A stretch of DNA of 64,000 nt from CBDCLY01 sp965218715 (lineage in GTDB: Bacteria > Bacteroidota > Bacteroidia > Flavobacteriales_E > Vicingaceae): the NCBI GenBank assembly GCA_965218715.1, contig CBDCLY010000038.1, forward strand, positions 11,805 to 75,804, read 5' to 3'. The first letter of the stretch is position 1. Every line of letters starts with the position of its first letter. Below, piece by piece: positions 1 to 9,755 of the stretch. Position numbers and translations under genes: made by a program. A model generated the notes under the pieces. It was not told the DNA's origin. It saw only the letters and a program-made list of their open reading frames with translations, and did not search any database.

Positions 1-465
1 GGAGTATTCAATTCTCAAGCCCAAACCAAAGACACTTTTTATATAAAAATGGCAAATACGATTGCTGGTTGTTATGCAGTTTCGGCTATTGATTCTAGCG
101 GAAATGAAAGCAAATTAAGCAACCGAGTATGTATCGACTATTGCCCAAGTTATGAATTGCCAAACATCTTTACCCCAAATGGTGATGGTATCAATGATTT
201 ATTAGTCCCCGTTATGAATCCAGGCTTTAAATATGTCGACTCTGTAGATATGAAAATATTTAACCGTTGGGGAGAAATGGTATTTGAGACAAATGATCCT
301 GAAATAAATTGGACAGGAAAATATTTAGGCACTAAAGACTTAGTCTCAAATGGAGTTTATTTTTACACATGTCTAGTTTTTGAAAATAACCTAACAGGAC
401 TAACTAGAAGAATTCTTAAAGGGACTGTTAATGTTCAAGATGGGAGACCAAATAAATTAGAATAA
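1..465 (+). CDS. C-terminal part of a T9SS surface protein (gliding motility-associated C-terminal domain)
   Basis: The reading frame is open from the first base of the window, so the gene begins upstream and only its last 154 codons are seen. The visible part ends in a type B T9SS sorting domain: IFTPNGDGIND, then FNRWGEMVFE, then a GVYFYT strand close to the C-terminus. In this family the domain directs export through the outer membrane and attachment to the cell surface. Just before it, CYAVSAIDSSGNES looks like the end of a fibronectin-like beta-sandwich. The TAA stop shares one base with the ATG of the riboflavin synthase gene. The function of the missing N-terminal part cannot be judged. 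Confidence 0.85.
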   Translation, partial: GVFNSQAQTKDTFYIKMANTIAGCYAVSAIDSSGNESKLSNRVCIDYCPSYELPNIFTPNGDGINDLLVPVMNPGFKYVDSVDMKIFNRWGEMVFETNDPEINWTGKYLGTKDLVSNGVYFYTCLVFENNLTGLTRRILKGTVNVQDGRPNKLE

Positions 466-1046
466 TGTTTACAGGAATTATAGAGGAAATGGGCCAAATT
501 GTTGACCTAAACAGGGAGGGAGGCAATTTGCGTATTCGGGTTAAGTCAAATTTGACTAATGAGTTAAAAATTGATCAAAGTTTAGCCCACAATGGAGTTT
601 GTCTAACGGTTGTTGCCATCGAGGAAAAAGAATACGAGGTAGTTGCAGTTGATGAAACTCTAAAATGTAGCAATTTCTCAAAGTTAGTTAAAGGCGAAGC
701 TATCAATTTAGAGAGGTGCATGAAAATGAATGGACGACTGGATGGCCATATCGTCCAAGGGCATGTTGATACCAAGGCAAGACTAATAAAAAAAGAAGAT
801 TTAAACGGAAGTTGGCTTTTTCGCTTTCAATTGCAGGAGCCCAGCCTATTAATTGTTGAAAAGGGATCCATTTGCGTAAATGGAGTCAGTTTAACAGCCT
901 TTGATATTGAAGATGATGCATTTAGTTTGGCAATCATTCCATACACTTATGAAAACACCGTTTTTCATCAATTTACTTTAGGGCAAGAGGTCAATATTGA
1001 ATTTGACGTTCTAGGGAAGTATGTAGCTAGAATGCAAAAAGCTTAA
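465..1046 (+). CDS. ribE: riboflavin synthase, alpha subunit
   Basis: Catalyses dismutation of two 6,7-dimethyl-8-ribityllumazine molecules to riboflavin, the last step of vitamin B2 synthesis, in the cytosol. The 193 residues match the family length and show its internal duplication: the N-terminal MFTGIIEE start, NGVCLTV at 43-49 with its counterpart NGVSLTA at 139-145, and the inter-domain GHIVQGHVD at 94-102. The ATG overlaps the preceding stop by one base, so translation may be coupled to the surface-protein gene. The 3' end overlaps the convergent metF by 4 bp. No FMN riboswitch is visible. Confidence 0.96.
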   Translation: MFTGIIEEMGQIVDLNREGGNLRIRVKSNLTNELKIDQSLAHNGVCLTVVAIEEKEYEVVAVDETLKCSNFSKLVKGEAINLERCMKMNGRLDGHIVQGHVDTKARLIKKEDLNGSWLFRFQLQEPSLLIVEKGSICVNGVSLTAFDIEDDAFSLAIIPYTYENTVFHQFTLGQEVNIEFDVLGKYVARMQKA

Positions 1047-1996
1047 AAAGCATTCCTTGCAATTTCCTTAACCGCTTTTGATTTGCCCATTGTATAGTAA
1101 TGTATGCAAGGAACACCGTATTCGATGAGCTCCTTAGATTGTTGAATGGCCCACTCCTTTCCAACTATAGCAACGTCTTCATTCTTCTTGCATTTTTCTA
1201 ATTCATCATTGAGTTCATTGGGTAGGTCAATATTGAAAAACTTGGGCAAGAAACTAATGTGTCTCAAACTTTCAATTGGTTTCATTCCAGGGATAATTGG
1301 AACATCAATTCCCTCTGCTCTGCAGTCATCTACAAAGCGAAAGAATTTTTTATTATCGTAGAATAGTTGAGTTACAATGTAATGTGCTCCAGCATCTATT
1401 TTTTCTTTTAATCGCTTAATGTCTGCTTTTTGATTTGGGGCCTCAAAATGTTTCTCCGGATAACCTGCTACTCCTATTGAGAAGTTAGTGGGACTAGCAG
1501 CACCAATATTTTCATCCATGTATCTGCCTTCATTTAAATCAACAATTTGTTTCACTAAATCTACAGCATACCTATTCCCATCGGGCTCAGGTGTAAAATG
1601 AGGTTCTGTTTTAATGGGATCTCCTCGAAGTGCCAATACATTATCTATTCCTAAGAAATTTAAATCAATCAAAGCATTTTCAGTCTCTTCTTTCGAAAAA
1701 CCACCACAAATAAGATGAGGCACTGCTTCAATGTTGTACTTGTTTTTGATGGCGGCACAAATTCCAACCGTACCAGGACGTTTTTTTATTGATATTTTTT
1801 CTAAATAGCCTTTTTCTCTTTTCTTGTAAATGAACTCTTCTCTATGGTAGGTTACATTTACAAAAGCAGGGTTGAACTCTAGTAAGGGGTCAATACCATC
1901 GTAAATTGATTGTATACTTTTCCCTTTTAATGGAGGCAAGATTTCAAAAGAAAACAGGGTGTCTTTTGTAGAATTTAGTTGTTCAATTACTTTCAA
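1043..1996 (-). CDS. metF: methylenetetrahydrofolate reductase
   Basis: Reduces 5,10-methylene-tetrahydrofolate to 5-methyl-tetrahydrofolate with FAD, supplying the methyl group for methionine synthesis. The 317-residue length is normal for a single-domain bacterial MetF. The N-terminus has FSFEILPP at 15-22, corresponding to the SFEFFPP strand of other members, where the Glu is a catalytic residue. VTYH, ALRGDP and the later HYIVTQLFYD and IIPGMKP stretches are all typical. It converges on riboflavin synthase, the two stops sharing the tetranucleotide TTAA. Upstream lies the terminator of the neighbouring surface-protein gene, so it probably has its own promoter. Confidence 0.96.
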   Translation of the reverse strand: MKVIEQLNSTKDTLFSFEILPPLKGKSIQSIYDGIDPLLEFNPAFVNVTYHREEFIYKKREKGYLEKISIKKRPGTVGICAAIKNKYNIEAVPHLICGGFSKEETENALIDLNFLGIDNVLALRGDPIKTEPHFTPEPDGNRYAVDLVKQIVDLNEGRYMDENIGAASPTNFSIGVAGYPEKHFEAPNQKADIKRLKEKIDAGAHYIVTQLFYDNKKFFRFVDDCRAEGIDVPIIPGMKPIESLRHISFLPKFFNIDLPNELNDELEKCKKNEDVAIVGKEWAIQQSKELIEYGVPCIHYYTMGKSKAVKEIARNAF

Positions 1997-2023
1997 TAGA
2001 ATAAATTTTGAGACGAAATTAAC

Positions 2024-2050
2024 AAAAAAGCCCCGCTAAGTGCGAGGCTT
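2024..2050 (-). terminator. rho-independent terminator of the 898-residue surface-protein gene
   Basis: A 9-position stem (AAGCCCCGC against GCGAGGCTT, one C-A mismatch) closes a 5-base loop. On the minus strand it is followed by six T. It lies about 20 bases beyond the stop of the surface-protein gene and before metF, so it should separate the two. Confidence 0.8.
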
Positions 2051-2069
2051 CTTTAATCTTAGGATAAGT

Positions 2070-4766
2070 TTAGCGCAATAGGGTAATGGTTCCTTTCATT
2101 GTGCCTAATGTATTGTCATTGATTTCAAGGATGTAGTAATAAACTCCGTCTTCAAAGTCTTCTCCACCCCAATCATTTCGATAATCTGCATCTTCATAAA
2201 CAAGTTTCCCCCATCTATTGTACAGTTGAAGTTTGCTGCCAGGAAACAATTCAACTAAGTCAAAGGCCAAGAGATCATTTACACCATCACCATTTGGGGT
2301 AAAGATATTTGTAGGTTTTACAACCGCTTCACATGATCCGGCACCTTCTGTTTCACTGTATTTACAGGCTGCTGTTTCAGCAACTTCAGCATTTACTGCT
2401 CTTATCAATAAACTCACTTGAGCTCCAAACGCAGTGTGACTAAGACCACCCTGGCCATTGGCTGCAATCCATCCAGTTCTAGATCCGTCTGCACGAATTT
2501 CTTGAACTTCGTATGCGTCAGCGCCTAGGACTACATTCCAGTCAAAGATTTGCTTAACAACTCCATTTTCGAAGGTTACCTGTGTACATAAAGCCTCAGG
2601 TCTTGCAAGAGAATCAGCAACAGTAATGTTAACTGAGTCTGCCATCGTACAAGCATTTCTTCTAGTAACTTCTAATTTATAAGTTCCTTTTGTTGTGATG
2701 AAAACAGAATCATTTGTTTGCCCAAACAAGGTGTCTCCATCAAGGAACCATTGGTAAGAATGTTCGCTAGGGACTTTATATTCTTCAACCATATTGTACA
2801 ACCAGTATTCATCTGAGAAACAGATCGTAGAATCTCTTCCTATTTTTACTTGAAGTGGAGTAGTAGTAATTTCAAAAGTATCCTCTTCAGTACACAAGCC
2901 ATTTAAGGTTACTTCAGAATAGAATTTACCTCCTCTATCAAAGCTGCTCACATTAAAAATTTGATTTGTACTTACTATTTCAAACATCCCTGTTTTGTCG
3001 TTGAACCAATACCAAGTGTGATTGCTACCTTGCATGACAGTGTCTAGACGTATTCTTAAACTGTCAATTTCGTCTGGGCATAAGTAATAATTAGGAACTT
3101 CTACCGGTCTATTTTCAGTGATTTCTACCTCAAAGTCATCAGAATCAAAACATCCTTTTACATTTACTTCAACAGTCCAAGTACCATTAGAATCCACTAC
3201 CTGACTTTGTAAGCTATCTCCTCCAATAGGAACTCCTTCAAAGGACCAAGCATAATAAGAGGCTTTTGCTAAAGCAACAGTTGCTATAGGAGCAGGATCA
3301 GCTGGTCTACAAACAAATATTTTGTCAAAGTCGAGGTCAAATTGGAAATTATTCAAGACCCTAACGTCAAGTGCAGTAAACTCTGGGACATTGATACCAC
3401 ATTTGGTTTGAAGGGTATTAAAATCATCACCAGTTTTAAAGAACAATTTATAATCGCCTGGTCCAATAGGTTCATAGAGCACTACCGTAAAATGTGTAAA
3501 TTCATTGTTAACACAATTGGTTGCAAATACCGTGTCAATTGCAAAAACTGCTGTTGGATTCTCAACCGGACCTTGCATCAGCCTAAAGTCACTGCCGTTG
3601 GGTTCTAGTGTGTTGCATTGCAGGGCAATGTTCATCCTCACATTAAACTGAGTTGCGGCACAATTAATCTCAATAACGTCATTAAACACTGGAGGATTGT
3701 TAGGATCAATAGGAGCATTAGGATCAAGTGGATCATTGGAGAAATTCGGCAATTGAGTTAAACAGTTTACACCAAAAATAAATCGGGTATCCCTCATGAT
3801 TTCTCCTACCAATATTTTTCGCGTAGCAATAGTAGCAAGTGAATCGCCGTTTACAAAAATGGAATCGATAAAACAACTGTCTCGCCATTCTTCCACAACA
3901 TAGGCAAAGGCACCTGTAAAGGCCTGGGCCGGGGTGAAAGTTAAAATTCCATTCTCCCCATCAAAGTTTACCGGCCTGTTCACTACGGGGAGTGGGTCAT
4001 TTACAGAGTATCCAGCAGTAAATCCAACTGGCGTTCCAGCTGCACTTAAAGGATTAACCATTCTATAGGCTAAAGAATCTCCATCTGCATCAGAAGCACC
4101 GATGAAATACTTGTAATTTTTACCAACACAGAAAGTTACAACCGGACGGTCATCGTTAAATTTTGCTGCATTATTGTATGATAAATTATTGGCGCAGGTA
4201 TCATTTGGTGGAACTCCATTTGGCCCTGTAACCACAGTGTCACAGGCAAAAGTGTTGTTGATCTTGGTTTCAGCATAAATGGCGCCACCATTTACATTTT
4301 CATTATTTCCAGGTCTACAACATAAACTCCAAGAAAAAGTCCAATCTCTGCATGGTCCAGGTAATTCAATATTAAAAGTTCCGTCTGGATTGTAATATCG
4401 ATACAAGTATTCCTCAGTACAGGCAACTTCATCTCCTGTAACGCAGTTGTTTAATAAGATTCTTCCTCCTCCTAAAGTGTCTGTTCCAGTTACTATCGAA
4501 TAAGGATCCATTTGAAAAGTCAAATTACCATAGCATGTTGAACTTACCGTCATCGTTAAAACTGTAGGAGCAGAAGCATTATTTCCTGAACAATCTCTAT
4601 AAAATTTTACTTCAGGAATGTACTTGTCAGGGAAGGTACATGGAGCCCAACCCGTATCATTATGAACAACATCAATTTGTGTTGCTGCCGTGTGTGTGGC
4701 AAAAAGGCTTGGACTTAAGGCTAAGGCCAAGAAAAGAGGGAGTATTGTTTGTAAAAGCGTTTTCAT
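2070..4766 (-). CDS. large T9SS-exported surface protein with type B sorting domain
   Basis: An 898-residue secreted protein. Residues 1-23 form a signal peptide ending near LFATHTAA. The N-terminal half contains YRDC (56-59), an LCCRP motif near 149-152, DADGDSLAY (226-234) and VEEWR (291-295). This arrangement is shared with the 816-residue protein at 54.6-57.0 kb, so the two are paralogues over that module. The middle contains Ig/PKD-like beta domains. The last 80 residues are a T9SS type B domain with IFTPNGDGVND (821-831) and NRWG (850-853). It is probably a surface adhesin or gliding-related protein; the ligand is unknown. It is transcribed alone, with its own terminator. Confidence 0.9.
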   Translation of the reverse strand: MKTLLQTILPLFLALALSPSLFATHTAATQIDVVHNDTGWAPCTFPDKYIPEVKFYRDCSGNNASAPTVLTMTVSSTCYGNLTFQMDPYSIVTGTDTLGGGRILLNNCVTGDEVACTEEYLYRYYNPDGTFNIELPGPCRDWTFSWSLCCRPGNNENVNGGAIYAETKINNTFACDTVVTGPNGVPPNDTCANNLSYNNAAKFNDDRPVVTFCVGKNYKYFIGASDADGDSLAYRMVNPLSAAGTPVGFTAGYSVNDPLPVVNRPVNFDGENGILTFTPAQAFTGAFAYVVEEWRDSCFIDSIFVNGDSLATIATRKILVGEIMRDTRFIFGVNCLTQLPNFSNDPLDPNAPIDPNNPPVFNDVIEINCAATQFNVRMNIALQCNTLEPNGSDFRLMQGPVENPTAVFAIDTVFATNCVNNEFTHFTVVLYEPIGPGDYKLFFKTGDDFNTLQTKCGINVPEFTALDVRVLNNFQFDLDFDKIFVCRPADPAPIATVALAKASYYAWSFEGVPIGGDSLQSQVVDSNGTWTVEVNVKGCFDSDDFEVEITENRPVEVPNYYLCPDEIDSLRIRLDTVMQGSNHTWYWFNDKTGMFEIVSTNQIFNVSSFDRGGKFYSEVTLNGLCTEEDTFEITTTPLQVKIGRDSTICFSDEYWLYNMVEEYKVPSEHSYQWFLDGDTLFGQTNDSVFITTKGTYKLEVTRRNACTMADSVNITVADSLARPEALCTQVTFENGVVKQIFDWNVVLGADAYEVQEIRADGSRTGWIAANGQGGLSHTAFGAQVSLLIRAVNAEVAETAACKYSETEGAGSCEAVVKPTNIFTPNGDGVNDLLAFDLVELFPGSKLQLYNRWGKLVYEDADYRNDWGGEDFEDGVYYYILEINDNTLGTMKGTITLLR

Positions 4767-4924
4767 GCTATTGCTCTATTTAGTAGACGATGTAAATTTT
4801 CTGCAAGATGTAAAGAAACGGTTTTTTTCCTTTATTATCAATACCTCTATGCATTCTCTACACATTGACGCAAGTGCTATAAATTTAGTTGCACTCTTAA
4901 AAATATAATTCTGTGTTTTAAACT

Positions 4925-4932
4925 TAATTTTG
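4925..4932 (+). promoter_or_regulatory. candidate -7 box upstream of lepA
   Basis: TAATTTTG fits the Bacteroidota -7 consensus TAnnTTTG and lies 16 bases before the lepA ATG. I see no convincing -33 partner at the expected distance. Confidence 0.35.
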
Positions 4933-4948
4933 AAATTCATTTTATTGC

Positions 4949-6773
4949 ATGAAACAGTTTAGAAACTTTTGTATTATCGCCCATATTGATCATGGGAAAA
5001 GCACCTTGGCAGACCGACTTCTAGAGGCAACTCAAACGATTTCTAGTCGTGATTTACAGGCTCAAACGCTTGACGATATGGACCTTGAAAGAGAAAGAGG
5101 AATTACTATAAAAAGTCATGCAATTCAAATGAATTACTTCCAAGATGATCAAGAGTATCAATTAAATTTGATCGATACCCCTGGTCATGTGGATTTCTCA
5201 TATGAGGTTTCTAGCGATCAATTGCTGCCTGCGAAGGAGCTTTGTTAATTGTAGATGCTGCTCAAGGAATTCAAGCACAAACCATATCTAATTTATATTT
5301 GGCTTTAGAGCATGATTTAGAAATTATTCCGGTATCTCAACAAAATTGATCTTACCAAGTGCAATGCCAGAAGAGGTAAAAGATCAAATTATTGACTTGA
5401 TTGGATGCAAAAGAGAAGATATTCTTGTCTGCAAGTGGCAAAACTGGTCAAGGTGTTCAATGAGTATTTTAGAAGCAATTGTAGAGCCGAGTGCCATGCG
5501 CCTAGTTGGCGATCCTAAAGCTCCTTTGCAAGCTTTGGTTTTCGATTCTGTCTTTCGATTCTTATCGAGGTATAATAGCTTATTTCAAAGTAGTAAATGG
5601 AGAAATCAAGTAAAGGTGAAAAAGTGAAAGTTTGTAAATACTGGGAAAGAGTATTTTGCGGATGAAGTAGGGGTGTTTAAGACTTAAAGAAAGAAGTCAA
5701 GAAAAACGTTGTTAAAACTGGTGATGTAGGTTATATAATTTCAGGGATAAAATCAGCAAAGGAAGTAAAAGTTGGTGATACGCTTACTTCAGTTGGCTAA
5801 TCCTTGCTCGAAGATGGCAATACAAGGTTTTGAGGTAGTAAAACCGATGGTGTTTGCTGGAATTTATCCGGTAGATACTGAAGAGTACGAAGAGCTTAGA
5901 GAAGCGATGGAGAAATTGCAATTAAATGATGCCTCGTTAACTTTTGAGCCAGAATCGTCTGCTGCCTTAGGCTTTGGTTTTAGATGTGGGTTCTTAGGAA
6001 TGTTACACATGGAGATTATTCAAGAACGACTAGAACGTGAGTTTGATATGACTGTTATTACAACAGTGCCAAACGTTTCTTATTACGCTTATTTAAATAA
6101 GAGCACCTGAAGATGCGATTTTAATAAATAATCCTTCTGACCTACCTGAGGTAACGATTCTGAATAAAGTTGAAGAGCCATTTATTAAAGCACAAATTAT
6201 AACCAAATCTGATTACGTGGGTTCTATTATGAACTTATGTATTGAGAAACGAGGGGAACTTGCAAAACCAAATTTATTTAACAACAGATCGTGTTGAGTT
6301 GGTTTTTCAGTATGCCATTAGCAGAAATTGTATTTGATTTTTATGATAAATTAAAAACGATTTCAAGAGGTTATGCTTCTTTTGATTATCATCCAATTGG
6401 CTATAAAGAGTCTAAGCTGGTTAAAGATGGATTTGCTTGTTAAATGGAGATCAAGTAGATGCACTTATCTGCTTTAATTCATAAAGACAAAGCCCATGAT
6501 TTAGGGAAAAAGATCTGTTTGAAATTAAGAGAATTGATCCCACGTCAGCAATTTGATATCGCTATACAAGCTGCTATTGGAGCAAAAATTATATCTAGAG
6601 AAAATGTAAAAGCCCTAAGAAAGGATGTTACTGCCAAATGTTATGGTGGAGATATTACCCGTAAGCGTAAATTGCTAGAAAAGCAGAAAAAAGGGAAAAA
6701 GAGAATGCGTCAAATTGGTAGCGTAGAAGTTCCTCAAAATGCCTTCATGGCGGTCCTCAAACTCGACGATTAA
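4949..6773 (+). pseudogene. lepA: translation elongation factor 4 (LepA), broken by many frameshifts
   Basis: LepA is a ribosome-binding GTPase related to EF-G. The whole protein can be followed over about 608 codons, the usual family length: NFCIIAHIDHGKSTLADRL at the N-terminus, the ERGITIK switch, DTPGHVDF, the mid-protein GFRCGFLGMLHMEI, and a C-terminus running through KKRMRQIGSVEVP. Between about 5213 and 6470, however, the frame changes at 15 or more places, mostly by single extra bases (for example near 5213, 5335, 5354, 5430, 5555, 5800, 6106, 6265 and 6430). Residues on either side of each break continue the conserved sequence. Pure indels without substitutions suggest sequence error more than gene decay. 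If the breaks are real, the gene is dead. Confidence 0.85.
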
Positions 6774-6775
6774 GT

Positions 6776-7819
6776 TTATTTCGTATGATTCCAGCCTTGT
6801 GCGCTTAGTGGAATTAACTGCTCAGATCCAGAAGCAACCATATTGCAGCCTGAGGCCTGGTCTACAACATGCCCAATGATTCTAATTTTTTTGTTGCTTT
6901 TTATCAATTTTACTTGATCGATGGGAACAGTAAATAGCAATTCATAATCTTCTCCACCATTTAATGCCGCTACATAAGGGTCAATCTTAAACTCTTCTGC
7001 AGTGCTAATTGTAATGGGATCAATTGGTAGTTTTTCTTGATAAATCTGAACACCGCATTTAGATTGTTTGGCAATGTGAATCAACTCTGATGAAAGGCCA
7101 TCTGAAACATCTATCATTGAAGTTGGCAATAAATTGTTTTCAGAAAAGAAAGCGATAATATCCTTTCTGGCTTCAGGTTTTAATTGTCGTTCAAGTAAAT
7201 AATCTTGTCCAGAAAAATCAGGTTGAATTTGGCTGTTCTCATTGAATAAAGTTTTTTCTCTTTCTAATAAATGCAAACCCATATAGGCCGCGCCAAGGTC
7301 GCCACTTACACAAATCAAATCGTTTTCTTTTGCTCCAGATCTTTTAACGATCTCATTCTCTGTCGCTGAACCAATTGCAGTAACACTAATTACCAAGCCA
7401 GAATTAGAAGAGCTAGTGTCACCACCAATTAAATCTACACCATACAGTTCACAAGCTAAAGCAATTCCCTCATACAATTCTTCTAGAGCCTCAATCGACA
7501 TTCTATTGGAAAGGGCCAGAGAAACGGTTATTTGTTCTGGCTTTGCATTCATTGCATAAATGTCGGAGAGATTGGTAACAACTGCTTTGTATCCCAAGTG
7601 TTTCAAAGGGGTATACAATAAGTCAAAATGCACTCCTTCCACTAACAAATCGGTGCTAATTAACTGGCTCTTCTTTTCAATGTTAAGAATGGCCGCATCA
7701 TCACCTATGCCTAGCTTAGTACTAGAATTCTTAATCTCAAATCTCTCCGTTAAGTGTTTGATTAATTCAAATTCTCCTAATTCAGAAAGGGGCCTTGGGT
7801 TGTTTTTCTCTTCTAACAT
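6776..7819 (-). CDS. thiL: thiamine-monophosphate kinase
   Basis: Phosphorylates thiamine monophosphate to thiamine diphosphate with ATP, the final step of cofactor synthesis. The 347 residues begin with the family pattern ELGEFELIKHL. GIGDDAA (37-43) and TDLLVEGVHF (56-65) carry Mg-ATP and substrate-binding residues, followed by DLIGGDTSSS and, near the C-terminus, NGGEDYELLF. Length is normal. It converges on lepA with a 2-base gap and is divergent from the suf operon. I see no TPP riboswitch in the 137 bases between thiL and sufA. Confidence 0.95.
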   Translation of the reverse strand: MLEEKNNPRPLSELGEFELIKHLTERFEIKNSSTKLGIGDDAAILNIEKKSQLISTDLLVEGVHFDLLYTPLKHLGYKAVVTNLSDIYAMNAKPEQITVSLALSNRMSIEALEELYEGIALACELYGVDLIGGDTSSSNSGLVISVTAIGSATENEIVKRSGAKENDLICVSGDLGAAYMGLHLLEREKTLFNENSQIQPDFSGQDYLLERQLKPEARKDIIAFFSENNLLPTSMIDVSDGLSSELIHIAKQSKCGVQIYQEKLPIDPITISTAEEFKIDPYVAALNGGEDYELLFTVPIDQVKLIKSNKKIRIIGHVVDQASGCNMVASGSEQLIPLSAQGWNHTK

Positions 7820-7929
7820 CTTGCAAAACTAATTATTCTAATAAGAGCTTTGATGAAGAACAATAGGCTAAATGCATTGTTAGACTAGTAGAATGCCTGC
7901 TTATTTATATTAAGTCTAAATAAAGGTAG

Positions 7930-7937
7930 TATCTTTG
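7930..7937 (+). promoter_or_regulatory. candidate -7 box of the suf operon
   Basis: TATCTTTG matches TAnnTTTG and ends 19 bases before the start codon of the first suf gene, in the divergent interval with thiL. The -33 region is AT-rich but shows no clear TTTG. Confidence 0.45.
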
Positions 7938-7956
7938 CAAAGCAAAAAATGGATAG

Positions 7957-8283
7957 ATGATAAAAGTTAATGAAAGTGCGAAGAATCAAATCGTTCACTT
8001 GCTCCAAGAAAGCGGGAAACCTGCTGGTAGTTTTGTTCGAGTTGGTGTTCAAGGAGGCGGCTGTTCAGGCTTAATGTATAACCTGGATTTTGATTCTGAC
8101 ATGAACGAGAATGATAAATTAATCGAAGATAACGGAATCCAAATTGTAGTGGATAAAAAGAGCGTATTATACCTTGTTGGAACTGAGCTAGAATTTACTG
8201 GTGGTTTAAACGGGAAGGGGTTTAGTTTTAACAATCCAAATGCCTCTAGAACCTGCGGCTGTGGTGAAAGTTTTTCAATTTAA
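7957..8283 (+). CDS. sufA: A-type iron-sulfur carrier protein (SufA/IscA family)
   Basis: Accepts assembled clusters from the SufBCD scaffold and passes them to apoproteins. The 108-residue protein carries the three family cysteines: Cys36 in GGGCSGLMY, and Cys100 and Cys102 in the C-terminal TCGCGESFSI. Length and spacing are those of the HesB/IscA family. It is the first gene of the suf operon, 9 bases ahead of sufB. The symbol follows operon position; the sequence alone cannot separate SufA from IscA or ErpA. Confidence 0.93.
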   Translation: MIKVNESAKNQIVHLLQESGKPAGSFVRVGVQGGGCSGLMYNLDFDSDMNENDKLIEDNGIQIVVDKKSVLYLVGTELEFTGGLNGKGFSFNNPNASRTCGCGESFSI

Positions 8284-8292
8284 ATTGAAGTT

Positions 8293-9732
8293 ATGTCTAG
8301 CGAAGAAGAACTATTAGAGGAAATAACATCAAGTGAATATAAATACGGGTTTTATACAGATATAGAATCTGATAAGGCTCCAAAAGGTTTAAATGAAGAC
8401 ATCATTAAACTCATTTCTTCCAAAAAGAATGAACCAGAGTGGATGTTGGAATACAGATTGAAATCCTTTGAAACTTGGAAATCAATGGAAGAGCCTGATT
8501 GGGCGCATTTGAATTACCAAAAACCAGAGTTTCAAGACTTGCATTATTACTCTGCCCCCAAATCCAAGCCAGAATTAGAAAGTTTAGATCAGGTTGATCC
8601 TGAGCTATTGGCCACATTTGAAAAGTTGGGAATTTCTTTGGATGAACAAAAAAAACTAACTGGGGTTGCCGTTGATGTAGTAATGGATAGTGTTTCTGTA
8701 GCTACAACATTTAAAGCTAAACTAGCTGAATTGGGAATCATCTTTTGTTCGTTCAGTGAAGCCGTTCAAGAGCACCCAGAATTGGTAAAAAAACATTTAG
8801 GAACAGTAGTGCCAGCAAGCGATAACTTTTATGCTGCTTTAAATGCTGCAGTGTTTTCAGACGGTTCATTTTGCTATATCCCAAAGGGTACAAAATGCCC
8901 AATGGAATTGTCGACTTACTTTAGAATTAATGAAGCCAATACTGGTCAATTTGAGCGAACATTGGTGATTGCAGATAAAGGCAGTTACGTAAGTTATTTA
9001 GAAGGCTGCACCGCGCCGATGCGAGATGAAAATCAATTACATGCTGCTGTTGTAGAATTAATAGCCTTAGACGATGCCGAGATTAAATACTCTACCATCC
9101 AAAATTGGTACCCAGGGAATAAAGAAGGAGTAGGTGGAATTTTCAACTTTGTAACCAAAAGAGGCCTTTGTGAAAAGAATGCTAAGATTTCTTGGACTCA
9201 AGTAGAAACAGGTTCAGCCGTTACTTGGAAATATCCAGGTTGTGTATTGAAAGGTGACAATTCAATTGGGGAATTCTATTCAGTTGCTGTTACAGCAAAT
9301 CACCAACAAGCTGATACTGGAAGCAAAATGATTCACATTGGAAAAAACACAAAGAGTACAATTATTTCTAAAGGGATCTCTGCAGGACAAAGCAACAATA
9401 GTTACCGTGGTTTAGTCAAAATGAATAAATCAGCGGCCCATGGAAGAAACTTTACACAATGCGATTCATTGCTAATGGGGAATAAGTGCGGCGCACATAC
9501 TTTCCCTTACATCGAAGTAAAAAATAAATCTGCTCAAGTAGAACATGAGGCCACAACCTCTAAAATTGGGGAAGACCAAATTTTTTATTGCAAACAAAGA
9601 GGCATGGATGAAGATACAGCCATCAACTTAATTGTAAATGGATATTGTAAAGAAGTATTGAATCAATTGCCAATGGAATTTGCAGTTGAAGCACAAAAAT
9701 TATTAGAAATTAGTTTAGAAGGAAGTCGGTAG
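8293..9732 (+). CDS. sufB: Fe-S cluster assembly scaffold SufB
   Basis: SufB is the cluster-building subunit of the cytosolic SufBC2D complex. At 479 residues it has the expected size. It shows the SufBD beta-helix hallmarks SYLEGCTAP, the IQNWYPGN segment, the GSAVTWKYPGC stretch, and near the C-terminus LLMGNKCGAHTFPYIEV followed by EHEATTSKIGEDQIFY, with conserved Cys, His and Glu residues used in sulfur transfer and cluster binding. It lies between the A-type carrier and sufC, from which it is separated by an unusual AT-rich repeat. Confidence 0.97.
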   Translation: MSSEEELLEEITSSEYKYGFYTDIESDKAPKGLNEDIIKLISSKKNEPEWMLEYRLKSFETWKSMEEPDWAHLNYQKPEFQDLHYYSAPKSKPELESLDQVDPELLATFEKLGISLDEQKKLTGVAVDVVMDSVSVATTFKAKLAELGIIFCSFSEAVQEHPELVKKHLGTVVPASDNFYAALNAAVFSDGSFCYIPKGTKCPMELSTYFRINEANTGQFERTLVIADKGSYVSYLEGCTAPMRDENQLHAAVVELIALDDAEIKYSTIQNWYPGNKEGVGGIFNFVTKRGLCEKNAKISWTQVETGSAVTWKYPGCVLKGDNSIGEFYSVAVTANHQQADTGSKMIHIGKNTKSTIISKGISAGQSNNSYRGLVKMNKSAAHGRNFTQCDSLLMGNKCGAHTFPYIEVKNKSAQVEHEATTSKIGEDQIFYCKQRGMDEDTAINLIVNGYCKEVLNQLPMEFAVEAQKLLEISLEGSR

Positions 9733-9755
9733 CTTTGAGCCTCTAATTACAAATC

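Noticed and set aside
4949..6773. Programmed ribosomal frameshifting in lepA
   Set aside because: There are 15 or more shifts in both directions without slippery-site or pseudoknot structure; programmed frameshifting uses one defined site.
7820..7956. A TPP riboswitch upstream of thiL
   Set aside because: The 137-base interval lacks the CUGAGA and ACCUGA-type THI-box motifs on either strand.
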